From contig JAHJOS010000220.1 in assembly GCA_018820005.1 (NCBI GenBank), positions 1-7,555 of the forward strand: a stretch of DNA of 7,555 nt. Direction: 5' to 3'. This DNA is from Alphaproteobacteria bacterium (lineage in GTDB: Bacteria > Pseudomonadota > Alphaproteobacteria > Rhizobiales > Devosiaceae). The position numbers and the translations under genes were made by a program. The notes under the pieces were generated by a model. It did no database searches and had not been told where the DNA came from. It saw only the letters and a program-made list of their open reading frames with translations. Below, piece after piece: positions 1 through 6,891 of this stretch (position 1 is the first letter of the stretch; every line of letters begins with the position of its first letter).

Positions 1-87
1 AGCAACGCGACCCACGACGAGGCCTTCGGCGTCGATCAGGATCCACTTCTTTTCGATCTCGCTCGGTTTTGCCGAGTAAGTGCTCAT
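1..87 (-). CDS. rplM: 50S ribosomal protein L13, N-terminal part (cut by window edge)
   Basis: This is the first 29 codons of ribosomal protein L13, an early-assembly protein of the large subunit that contacts 23S rRNA. Only the N-terminus is visible. It begins MSTYSAKPSEIEKKW and continues with ILIDAEGLVVGRVA, which matches the L13 opening in alphaproteobacteria (a KP-x-E-x-x-KKW block, then a DA-EG-x-VVGR-x-A block). The ATG at 85-87 is preceded by an AGGGAA-like ribosome-binding site about 9 bases upstream. The gene reads leftward out of the window; in this group rpsI (S9) normally follows, but that cannot be seen here. A strong promoter candidate lies at 155-183. The identification rests on a short but characteristic sequence. 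Confidence 0.9.
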   Translation of the reverse strand, partial: MSTYSAKPSEIEKKWILIDAEGLVVGRVA

Positions 88-154
88 GCTTGAATTCCCT
101 AGATTCTTGGGGTTGCCAGCTTCCGCGCAGGCGAAAACGGCGTGTTCGGTGGCT

Positions 155-183
155 CGTATATGGCGGATTCCAGATGCCGTCAA
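155..183 (-). promoter_or_regulatory. Sigma-70-like promoter for rplM
   Basis: On the minus strand, TTGACG (178-183) is followed by a 17-base spacer and TATACG (155-160). This is close to the housekeeping consensus with ideal spacing. It points at rplM and would start transcription near 148, giving a leader of roughly 60 bases. The sequence just upstream (about 200-215) is AT-rich, as in UP elements of ribosomal promoters. Read by eye only. Confidence 0.6.
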
Positions 184-184
184 G

Positions 185-200
185 AGCCTAGATTTAGGCT
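185..200. repeat. Inverted repeat directly upstream of the rplM -35 box
   Basis: A perfect dyad AGCCTA-GATT-TAGGCT: 6-base arms and a 4-base loop. It ends one base from the -35 hexamer of the rplM promoter candidate. It could be an operator half-site pair or a weak hairpin in the tail of the ctaA transcript. No T-run follows on either strand, so a classic intrinsic terminator is not supported. Six-base arms can arise by chance. Confidence 0.35.
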
Positions 201-223
201 ATATAAATCAACCACTTACAGAC

Positions 224-241
224 GCGGTATTATATTACCGC
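224..241. repeat. Inverted repeat just after the ctaA stop
   Basis: A perfect dyad GCGGTA-TTATAT-TACCGC: 6-base arms around an AT-only centre. It lies 11 bases downstream of the ctaA stop codon in the direction of ctaA transcription. It may form a small hairpin that ends or protects the ctaA mRNA, but no T-tract follows. It could also be an operator. Function is not determined by the sequence. Confidence 0.35.
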
Positions 242-252
242 AATATTCTCGA

Positions 253-1326
253 TCAGCTTTCAATCCGTGCCGCGCGGCGCAGATCGGCCAGATAGGCGAC
301 GGTCACCCCTGCCAGCATGAAAGCCAATGCCTGGTGACCGACGGCCAGGGAAATAGGCACATGCATCAACAATGTGCCGATGCCCAGGGTCGCCTGCAGC
401 AGCACCAGAAAGCCCAGGCGCGGCAGCCAGCCGTTGACGCCCGAATAGCCGCCGGCGCTGCGCTGCTGCCAGAGCATGACGCCGACATAGGCGACAATGA
501 CATAGGCGATGGTGCGGTGCACGAACTGCACGGTCAGGGCGTTTTCAAACAGGTTCTTCCACATCGGCTGCATGATACCCAGCCCGTCAGGGACCAAGGC
601 GCCATCTATCAGTGGCCAGGTGTTGTAGCCCATGCCGGCGTCGAGACCGGCAACAAACGCCCCTGCCCCGATCTGGACAATGATCAGCACCAGCAACAGC
701 GCCGCCCAGCCGATATTGTTGCCGCCTGACGGGTCCGAGACGCGGCCCGGCTCCAGCGAGCGCGGCACATAGACCAGGGCGATGAACAGCAGGGAGGCCG
801 CCGTCAGATGCGCGGCGAGGCGATATTGCGACACCGAGGTGAGTTCGCTCAGCCCCGACGACACCATCCACCAGCCCAACAGGCCCTGAAAACCACCCAG
901 AACGAAAAGGCCGAACAGCGGCAGCGCCAGCTTGGGCGTAAAGCGCTTCTGCGCCAGGAAAACCAGGAAAGGCACGATGAACAATACGCCCAGCAGTCGC
1001 CCCAGCAGGCGGTGCACATATTCCCAGAAGAAGATGACCTTGAAGTCACTCACGCTCATCCAGGAATTGTTGACCTGGTACTGCGGGATCTGCTTGTAGG
1101 CGTCGAACTCGGCAGCCCAGTCAGCGTCGCTCAGCGGCGGAATAATGCCCGAAATGGGCTTCCAGCTTGTGATGGAAAGGCCGGATTCGGTCAGCCGGGT
1201 AATGCCGCCCACCACCACCATCAGCAACACGAATGCGGCCATGGCGTAGAGCCAGATTCGAACCGGACGCAGCCGGTCATTGGCATAAAGGGTCTGGCTC
1301 AGTGCGGCGTTGTGGACGGTGGTCAC
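253..1326 (-). CDS. ctaA: Heme A synthase, Cox15/CtaA type
   Basis: Inner-membrane enzyme that oxidises the C8 methyl group of heme O to the formyl group of heme A, the cofactor of aa3-type cytochrome c oxidase. The 357-residue protein has about eight hydrophobic helices and the Cox15 signatures: GGITRLTESGLSITSW (40-55), a WEYVHR motif (E102, H105), LAAH (H173), FVHR (H270) and a GHQ motif (H331). The four histidines fit the paired heme-ligand positions of the family, and NTWPLIDGALVP (235-246) is also typical. Length is normal for the alphaproteobacterial form. The start is GTG at 1324-1326, with GGGA 7 bases upstream; a nearby ATG is out of frame and hits a stop at once. The gene is divergent from the DUF2842 gene and is followed by rplM on the same strand. 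It implies an aerobic organism with an aa3 oxidase. Confidence 0.96.
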   Translation of the reverse strand: MTTVHNAALSQTLYANDRLRPVRIWLYAMAAFVLLMVVVGGITRLTESGLSITSWKPISGIIPPLSDADWAAEFDAYKQIPQYQVNNSWMSVSDFKVIFFWEYVHRLLGRLLGVLFIVPFLVFLAQKRFTPKLALPLFGLFVLGGFQGLLGWWMVSSGLSELTSVSQYRLAAHLTAASLLFIALVYVPRSLEPGRVSDPSGGNNIGWAALLLVLIIVQIGAGAFVAGLDAGMGYNTWPLIDGALVPDGLGIMQPMWKNLFENALTVQFVHRTIAYVIVAYVGVMLWQQRSAGGYSGVNGWLPRLGFLVLLQATLGIGTLLMHVPISLAVGHQALAFMLAGVTVAYLADLRRAARIES

Positions 1327-1395
1327 GGCATTTTCCCGGTGTCAGTCAACCGAGCGGAGTGGTATGCCCCAGCAACCTTTCCCGCAATAGGCGCG

Positions 1396-1611
1396 ATGCC
1401 GCACATGTCCCAGCGTAACCGCAAGTTGATTGGCGTCTTCCTCATTCTGGGGTCGATCATCGCCTGGCTGTCGATTTTCACATCGGTTTATCTGGCGTTT
1501 CCGCCCGGACTGCCGATCTGGGTCTTGATGCCCTATTTCGTTGTCGCTGGTGTGGGCTGGCTCTACCCGGCTATGCTGATCATCCGCTGGATGGCCAAAC
1601 CCGACGCCTGA
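1396..1611 (+). CDS. DUF2842 family small membrane protein
   Basis: A 71-residue protein with two predicted membrane helices (about residues 10-33 and 41-64) joined by a short AFPPGLP turn. It has a basic N-terminus (SQRNRK) and ends WMAKPDA. The RNRKLIG opening, the proline turn and the GWLYPAMLIIRWM end match my memory of the alphaproteobacterial DUF2842 family, whose function is unknown. Two starts are possible: ATG at 1396, with AGG about 6 bases upstream, or the in-frame ATG at 1405. The frame stays open far upstream, but that extension is antisense to ctaA and not credible. The gene diverges from ctaA across 69 bases. Its TGA touches the stop codon of the convergent deacetylase gene with no base between them. 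Confidence 0.8.
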   Translation: MPHMSQRNRKLIGVFLILGSIIAWLSIFTSVYLAFPPGLPIWVLMPYFVVAGVGWLYPAMLIIRWMAKPDA

Positions 1612-2652
1612 TCACCGGGTAAAACGAGCCACGGCGGTAAAGATGGCGCCGCTTGCAAAAACATCGACATAGCGGCGATTCTGGAAGAAGCCGTTCAGCG
1701 AGACGCGCGGCAATTCCAATGGCGTTGCCGCGTGGTGCGCGTATAGCCCGCCCGGCCGGGTGGTGACGGCAGAGCGGAAGCCGACATCGGCCGCCAGATC
1801 GAATTCGCGCCGCCCTGCAGAAAGCGGGCCGCCGAGCGGATAGGAGAAATGGGCGGGCCGCACACCGAACTGCGACAGCAGGATTTCGGCCGATTGTTCC
1901 ATTTCGTTGCGTGCCTGTTCGAGCGGCAGCTTGGCCAGTTCATAGTGATGCACCGTGTGCGCGCCGATGGTGCACAGCGGCTCATGGGCGACTATCGCCA
2001 GTTCTGTCCAGTCCATAATCAGCGCGCGGCACTGTCCGGCCAGATCGTAACCATAGGATGCAGCAAAGCTGCGCAGCAGCTCGATCCGCTCGCTCTCGGG
2101 CATGCGGCGCATCAGCCAGTACAGCTGATCAAAGGCAGTCTGCTTCTCGGGGGTTGTGCGGGTGTCGATGTAGTCGGTCTCACCACCCGAGACGATGCCG
2201 ATGGCCTGCTGGCGGGCAATGATATCTTCGATCGCCTGCCACCACAGTTCTCCCACGCCATCAACGAGCGCGGTTGGGACATAGAGCGTAAACGGAGCCT
2301 CATGCTGGCGCAGGACGGGCAGCGCATAGGTCAGATTGTCCTTGTAGGCATCGTCAAAGGTCAGCACCACGAACGGGCGACCGCGCGTTGGTTCCGCCAG
2401 CCGAGCCAGCGCCTCATCGAGGCTGACGATATCAAAGCCCAGATCGCGAACCCGCTCGATCACATAGGCCAGGAAATCCGGCCGCACCTGCAGAATGGCA
2501 TTGGGTGAGAATGCCGCCGGCGCCTCAGGCAAGACACGATGCAGGGTGAAGATCACCCCACGCGATGCAGAAAGAGCCCGCAGTAGCGCCGGTAGGCGTG
2601 ACAGCCACAACAGCTCGAACGTCGCGCGGATGGCGGCATATTTAGGCGACAT
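1612..2652 (-). CDS. NodB-type polysaccharide deacetylase
   Basis: Predicted metal-dependent carbohydrate esterase (CE4/NodB fold), 346 residues, that would remove acetyl groups from N-acetylated sugars of the exported polymer. Visible motifs: TFDD (98-101, with catalytic and metal-binding aspartates), HTVHH (232-236, the H-[ST]-x-x-H metal site), and RPAHFSYPLGG (265-275, the third motif). Motifs 1 and 2 are about 130 residues apart instead of about 50, owing to a mainly helical insertion starting at GELWWQAIEDII. There is no clear signal peptide, so it may act in the cytoplasm or be membrane-associated through its hydrophobic N-terminus. The ATG at 2650-2652 is preferred: it lies 7 bases after the stop of the co-polymerase gene. 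A longer frame from a TTG at 2691 would overlap that gene. Co-transcription with the upstream gene is likely. Confidence 0.88.
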   Translation of the reverse strand: MSPKYAAIRATFELLWLSRLPALLRALSASRGVIFTLHRVLPEAPAAFSPNAILQVRPDFLAYVIERVRDLGFDIVSLDEALARLAEPTRGRPFVVLTFDDAYKDNLTYALPVLRQHEAPFTLYVPTALVDGVGELWWQAIEDIIARQQAIGIVSGGETDYIDTRTTPEKQTAFDQLYWLMRRMPESERIELLRSFAASYGYDLAGQCRALIMDWTELAIVAHEPLCTIGAHTVHHYELAKLPLEQARNEMEQSAEILLSQFGVRPAHFSYPLGGPLSAGRREFDLAADVGFRSAVTTRPGGLYAHHAATPLELPRVSLNGFFQNRRYVDVFASGAIFTAVARFTR

Positions 2653-2659
2653 CGGCGAT

Positions 2660-4969
2660 TCAGGCTGCGACGCGTGAATCGATCGATGCAATCTCTATGG
2701 CGCCAAACCCAGCGCCATAGAGCTCTTCGCGGGTGCTGTTGACCGCGCTCAGATCATCCTCGGCGCCTGCGATCAGAATGACGCGCCCGCCCAGGCTCTG
2801 GAACAACGGCAAGGTGGAGGCGAAGCCAATCTTGCCAGTCTTGAGCACCACGACTTCATAGATGTCGCCCAGGGCCTCGACCAGGGTCAGTGGCTTGCTC
2901 GAATGACGTGCGATCGAGCGCCCGCGCCCCCAGGGCACTTCGGCAAAGCTGCTATCGGCCGACTTATGCACGACGTCGCCAAAACTGGCCGTGTCGCTGC
3001 TCAAATCGCTCAGGCCCTGCTCATCGGTAATCTGCCCACTGCTGGCGTCGACCAGGGCAACGCTGAGGCCACGCGCCAGCGCGTCGCCAACTAGTTCTTC
3101 AGCCATCGCATCGCAATCGGCATTGGCAAAATGCGCCGCCAGAACCACCAGATGGGTTCTGCCCAGCAGCAGGTCCGACGCCAGATCGTCCTTTGATATC
3201 AGACCGGTCAATCGAGCGACCGGCGCTGCTACTGTTTCGGCGCTGCGACGGGGAGCAGTCACCGGCGGCAGTTTGCGACGCACAGCGTCGACAACACGCG
3301 ACTGCTCGGGCTCAGCGTCAACCGCCCCCTGCGGCGCATGATCGGCTGCGGCCAGTTCGGCAATCACTGTTTCTTCCGGCACTTCGGACATAGACAACAG
3401 TTCTACGATCTCGTGACCCGGTGTCGCGCCGTCCGCATCAAGATCGCCGTCGCCCGCTATGGTCCGATCCTCAACCGGCAGCTCCACGTCCCAGACGTCT
3501 TCAACCTCAGGCTCAACAGACGCGAATGCAGTCGGCTCGAATTCTTCGGCAGCCTCAATCCGCCCGGCACCAGGCACGATGGCGCGACCGGAAACAAGTT
3601 CACCGAAAACGATCAGGCCAATCTGGCCCGCAACGGCAACAATGCCCACGGCCAGCAAAATCAATTGCGTCTTGGGTGACGCGGGCGCCAGTGCGGCCGC
3701 AGCAAGGCTGACCACGCGCACGTCGGGCAGAGCCGAATTGGCCTCGGTCCGCGAGAAGGCTTCATTGTAGCGCAGCAGATAGGCCTCGAGCAGGTCGCGC
3801 TGCGCCTTGGCTTCGCGCTGCAGGCTATCAAGGGTCACGCCGTCCTGGGTGGCAGTGGACGCCGTGGATTTGGCCCGCGACAGGTCTGCCTGCAGCGAGG
3901 CCTCCATGTCGACCTCGATCTGCGCCTCAGCCTCCAGGGCATCTGCGACGCGCCGCCCTTCGGCGGCAATTTGATTATCCAATTCGCCAATCTGGGCAGT
4001 CATGGCGCGCATGGTGGGATGGCTGGGCAGCAGTGTTGCTGCCTTCTGGGCCTTTTCGCCCTGCAGCCGCGCCTTCTCCTGGCTCAGATTCTGGATGACC
4101 ACGGAATTGCGCACGTCGGGCACGCCTTCGATGGACTGACCGCGATCGAGCATGCTGCGGATCAGCGTGGCGCGCGATGTCGCCTGGTTGCGCCGCTCCT
4201 GCGCCGAACTGATCTGGCCGGCAATGGTCGAGAGCTGCTGGTCTGACAGGCTGGTATTATTGGCGCCGGTGAAAAGGTCGTTGTCGACCTTGTAGTTCGC
4301 CACCTTCGTTTCGGCAGCATTGACGGCGATGCGCAGACGCTCGATCTCATCAAGCAGCCAGCCGGAAGCATCTGCAGTATCGGAAAGCGACAGCTGCGCT
4401 CGCCGGGCGACGTGGGCATTGGCAACAGCATTGGCGATATCGGCAGCGCGCTGGGGATCTGTGGACCGCACCAGAACCGAAATCAAACGCGAGTCGCGCT
4501 CCTGAATGACAGTGAGTCGGCTCAGCAGGTTGTCGAGCACGGTCTCATCGATGCTGACGGGCGTCGACTTGCGACCAAGAATGCTGGAAATCATGGCGAT
4601 CGGGGAAAAGCCACCGCTGCCTGCGCCGTTAAACTCTGGCACGGACCGCAGATCGAGCTGGTCGACAACCTTGAGCAGGGTGTCACGCGATTTGATCAAT
4701 TCGATCTGGCTCGAAACAACGCCTGCTTCATTACCGGTGACGGTCGGCGCCTGTTCATTGGCCGACCGGGCATACACATTGCTGCGCGGCTCCACCAGGA
4801 TAGAAGCCGATGATTCATAGAGCCTGGGCATGAACAACATTGCGACAAAGGCCGCAGCCAGCAGCGCCAACGTCACAAGGACAATTCGCGGCAAGCGGGT
4901 TACCACCGCACCGAGCACTGCGCTGACATCGATGCGCGCGTCCTGCGCGGCGGGCGACTCATAGGTCAT
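2660..4969 (-). CDS. Wzz/Wzc-like polysaccharide co-polymerase with a degenerate kinase domain
   Basis: Inner-membrane protein of 769 residues expected to control chain length and export of an exopolysaccharide. Counting from the ATG at 4967-4969: a Wzz domain with TM1 at about 28-48; a periplasmic part to about 420, with coiled-coil-rich stretches near 205-400; an APASP proline motif (428-432) before TM2 (about 433-456); an acidic linker (about 462-583); and a cytoplasmic domain (about 585-769). The last domain has the layout of a BY-kinase, but the Walker A site reads NADCDAM (616-622) with no GKS/T, and the Walker B site reads VVVLKTGKIG with Lys in place of the usual Asp. The A' strand ALVDA (638-642) is kept. 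Only two tyrosines occur in the domain and there is no C-terminal cluster. The chosen start has GGGGA 6 bases upstream; ATGs at 4975 and 4993 are alternatives. No frameshift is seen. Confidence 0.9.
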   Translation of the reverse strand: MTYESPAAQDARIDVSAVLGAVVTRLPRIVLVTLALLAAAFVAMLFMPRLYESSASILVEPRSNVYARSANEQAPTVTGNEAGVVSSQIELIKSRDTLLKVVDQLDLRSVPEFNGAGSGGFSPIAMISSILGRKSTPVSIDETVLDNLLSRLTVIQERDSRLISVLVRSTDPQRAADIANAVANAHVARRAQLSLSDTADASGWLLDEIERLRIAVNAAETKVANYKVDNDLFTGANNTSLSDQQLSTIAGQISSAQERRNQATSRATLIRSMLDRGQSIEGVPDVRNSVVIQNLSQEKARLQGEKAQKAATLLPSHPTMRAMTAQIGELDNQIAAEGRRVADALEAEAQIEVDMEASLQADLSRAKSTASTATQDGVTLDSLQREAKAQRDLLEAYLLRYNEAFSRTEANSALPDVRVVSLAAAALAPASPKTQLILLAVGIVAVAGQIGLIVFGELVSGRAIVPGAGRIEAAEEFEPTAFASVEPEVEDVWDVELPVEDRTIAGDGDLDADGATPGHEIVELLSMSEVPEETVIAELAAADHAPQGAVDAEPEQSRVVDAVRRKLPPVTAPRRSAETVAAPVARLTGLISKDDLASDLLLGRTHLVVLAAHFANADCDAMAEELVGDALARGLSVALVDASSGQITDEQGLSDLSSDTASFGDVVHKSADSSFAEVPWGRGRSIARHSSKPLTLVEALGDIYEVVVLKTGKIGFASTLPLFQSLGGRVILIAGAEDDLSAVNSTREELYGAGFGAIEIASIDSRVAA

Positions 4970-5031
4970 TGCCATTCCCCGTTTCTTGGCCATGACTTAT
5001 GGATGCATCGTAGTAAGCAAAGCGTTAAACG

Positions 5032-5048
5032 ACTTGCATTCGGCAAGT
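5032..5048. promoter_or_regulatory. Inverted repeat between the two divergent polysaccharide arms
   Basis: A perfect dyad ACTTGC-ATTCG-GCAAGT, with TTAA flanking it on both sides (5025-5028 and 5048-5051). It sits in the spacer shared by the divergent co-polymerase and Wza-like genes, where an operator for both arms would be expected. I could not assign convincing -35/-10 pairs on either strand nearby. An 8-base palindrome GATGCATC lies at 5002-5009. The binding protein, if any, is unknown. Confidence 0.35.
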
Positions 5049-5106
5049 TAATACACGCTTGCGAAGGACTTTTTTAACCACAACGGCGCCAAAGTGCAGA
5101 CACGCA

Positions 5107-5676
5107 ATGCACCACGGGCTCCCGATGCGCTGGTTACCCATTTTAACGATCGCCATGATGCTGCCTCTGGCAGCATGCGCATTGACGCCCCCGACATCGC
5201 AGTTCGTCGAGACGGCTCCGCCCTATCAGCTCGACACGGGCGATATCGTGCGGGTGACAGTGTATGGCGACGCCGAATTGACTGATACCTATCGGGTGGA
5301 CGACAGCGGCGCTGTGGCCTTCCCGCTGGTGGGACCGGTTCAGGTTCGTGGCGCAACGACGAAGGCGGCCGCCGGCAGCATCGCCGCGGCCCTGGCCAAT
5401 GGCTACATGCGCAATCCCGACGTGGCCGTGGAAGTGGCCGAATACCGCCCCTTCTTTATTCAGGGTGAAATCGGTAACGCCGGCCAGTTCCCCTACGTCT
5501 ACGGCATGACCGTGCGGGCAGCCATCAGTGCAGCCGGCGGCTACAAGGATACGGCCGACCGCGGCAGCGCGCTGGTCTATCGCCGCCAGGCGGGTCGCAT
5601 GGTGCGCCAGTCGGTGAACCTGGATTTCCCAATCTTCCCTGGCGACACCATCGTCATCGGTGAGCGCTGGTTCTGA
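5107..5676 (+). CDS. Wza-like polysaccharide export lipoprotein (short form)
   Basis: Predicted outer-membrane lipoprotein, 189 residues, forming the export channel or its periplasmic ring. Residues 1-23 are a lipoprotein signal peptide ending in the lipobox LAAC (21-24). Cys24 is followed by Ala, not Asp, which favours outer-membrane sorting. A Poly_export domain follows (about 40-111: YQLDTGDIVRVTVYG, then a DDSGAVAFPLVG stretch). Next comes one SLBB-type domain (about 115-160: FIQGEIGNAGQFPY, then AISAAGGY). The end, FPGDTIVIGERWF, is the usual close of the second beta segment. Full Wza has extra SLBB repeats and a C-terminal membrane helix; both are absent. The start is uncertain: ATG at 5107 gives a nine-residue n-region, while ATG at 5125 (MRWLPIL) also leaves a workable signal. 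Neither has a strong ribosome-binding site. The gene leads the plus arm, 11 bases before the glycosyltransferase. Confidence 0.88.
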   Translation: MHHGLPMRWLPILTIAMMLPLAACALTPPTSQFVETAPPYQLDTGDIVRVTVYGDAELTDTYRVDDSGAVAFPLVGPVQVRGATTKAAAGSIAAALANGYMRNPDVAVEVAEYRPFFIQGEIGNAGQFPYVYGMTVRAAISAAGGYKDTADRGSALVYRRQAGRMVRQSVNLDFPIFPGDTIVIGERWF

Positions 5677-5687
5677 CGGAGACCACC

Positions 5688-6818
5688 ATGGCTGCGGGCA
5701 GACTGCGCATCCTGCAAGTCATGCGGGCGCCGGTGGGTGGCCTCTTTCGCCATGTCGCCGATCTCACGCGCTGGCTCGATGCCCAGGGCCACGAGATTGG
5801 CCTGGTGGTCGACAGCCTTGCCAATGATTCCCAGACCGAGCAGTTGCTCGCTGACCTTCTGCCGCATGCCCGCCTTGGGCTGCACAGATTTGCCATGCCC
5901 CGCGTCTTGGGCCGCGGCGACCTGACCACGCCATTTGGCGTTCGCAAGCTGGCGCGTGCGCTCGATATCGACATTATCCACGGCCACGGCGCGAAGGGGG
6001 GGTTCTATGCCCGGCTGGCGCGACTGGCCGGCGGCAAAGCCAAAGCCATCTACACCCCCCATGGCGGTGTGCTGCACTTCGCCAAATCGTCACCGTCCGG
6101 CCGGGTATTCCACGTGCTGGAACGCTGGCTGATGGCCCAGACCAGTGCCATTGTCTTCGAAAGCGCCTATGCCAAGGCGACGTATTCCGCACTGATCGGC
6201 AACCCTACCTGCCCCGCGTCAATCATTCACAACGGGCTGGGAGAAGCCGAATTTATTGCTGTGCCGCCAGCTGTCGATGCCGCTGATTTCGTCTTTGTCG
6301 GCGAATTGCGCGCCCTCAAGGGCGTTCACGTGCTGATCGAAGCGCTGTCGGGCGTAAAGCGGCCCGACGGCAGTCCTGCCCGATTGGTGATGATCGGGGA
6401 CGGCGATCGGCACGACGCCCTCGTCGCCCAGATCGCTGCCCTCAGCCTTGGCGCGCAGGTCACGATGGCCCATGCCCAGCCGGCGCGGCAGGGATTTGCG
6501 CGTGGCCGCATTTCCGTAGTGCCGTCCCTGGCAGAATCCCTGCCCTATATCGTGCTTGAAGCCGCCGCGGCCCAGTTGCCGGTTATTTCCACCCGCGTTG
6601 GCGGCATTGGCGAAATCTTCGGCCCGACCGCAGGCAGCCTGGTGCCCGCCAATGACCCGGTCGCGCTGCGGGCCGCGATGCAGGCGGCACTGGACAATCC
6701 CGCGCAAGCCAACACGGAGATGTTGGCCCGGCTCGCCCACGTCCAAGCGGGCTTCTCGCTGCAGAATATGGCGGGACAAATCGAGGCACTTTATCTGTCA
6801 GTGCGACCAACGACCTAG
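5688..6818 (+). CDS. Glycosyltransferase, GT4-like (GT-B fold)
   Basis: Predicted cytoplasmic or membrane-associated retaining glycosyltransferase, 376 residues, adding a sugar from a nucleotide donor to the lipid-linked intermediate. The N-terminal half has the acceptor-side fold with the VGGLFRHV glycine loop (16-23), HGHGAKGG (98-105) and YTPHGG (122-127). The C-terminal half is the Glycos_transf_1 domain: HNGL (181-184), FVGELRALKGVHVLIEA (203-219), IGDGD (236-240), and the EX7E-type segment ESLPYIVLE (283-291), followed by PVISTRVGGIGE. Donor and acceptor cannot be read from the sequence. The ATG at 5688 has a good site, GGAGA at 5678-5682, 5 bases upstream. It begins 11 bases after the Wza-like stop, so both are probably in one transcript. 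Confidence 0.92.
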   Translation: MAAGRLRILQVMRAPVGGLFRHVADLTRWLDAQGHEIGLVVDSLANDSQTEQLLADLLPHARLGLHRFAMPRVLGRGDLTTPFGVRKLARALDIDIIHGHGAKGGFYARLARLAGGKAKAIYTPHGGVLHFAKSSPSGRVFHVLERWLMAQTSAIVFESAYAKATYSALIGNPTCPASIIHNGLGEAEFIAVPPAVDAADFVFVGELRALKGVHVLIEALSGVKRPDGSPARLVMIGDGDRHDALVAQIAALSLGAQVTMAHAQPARQGFARGRISVVPSLAESLPYIVLEAAAAQLPVISTRVGGIGEIFGPTAGSLVPANDPVALRAAMQAALDNPAQANTEMLARLAHVQAGFSLQNMAGQIEALYLSVRPTT

Positions 6819-6891
6819 TCGTCCGCCTTCACTGAGTTTAAACGCCTTATGCAGACAATGCGGCCCAGTGAATTGGACCGGTTGATATTCC

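Noticed and set aside
224..241. Intrinsic terminator for ctaA
   Set aside because: A small hairpin is possible, but its arms are short and no T-tract follows in the direction of ctaA transcription, so only an inverted repeat is reported.
142..729. 195-codon open frame on the plus strand
   Set aside because: It is antisense to ctaA; its Gln/His/Asp-rich composition is that of a shadow frame in GC-rich DNA and shows no domain.
808..1395. Long plus-strand extension of the DUF2842 frame
   Set aside because: The part before 1396 lies almost wholly antisense to ctaA and has shadow-frame composition; the family-like protein begins only at the MPHMSQRNRK region.
1849..2508. 219-codon open frame on the plus strand
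   Set aside because: It is antisense to the deacetylase, which carries all three NodB motifs on the opposite strand; no recognisable sequence features of its own.
2653..2691. TTG start adding 13 residues to the deacetylase
   Set aside because: It would overlap the end of the upstream co-polymerase gene; an ATG at 2652, 7 bases after that stop, gives a normal N-terminus.
4412..4820. Overlapping plus-strand frames inside the co-polymerase gene
   Set aside because: They are antisense shadows of a well-supported gene, with no plausible start signals or domains.
6219..6779. 186-codon minus-strand frame
   Set aside because: It is antisense to the glycosyltransferase and has no domain-like sequence.
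6829..6871. TCACTG ... CAGTGA inverted repeat and a GTTTAAAC palindrome in the glycosyltransferase-phosphotransferase gap
   Set aside because: The arms are 31 bases apart and no T-run follows, so neither a terminator nor a regulatory site can be argued; both are likely chance.
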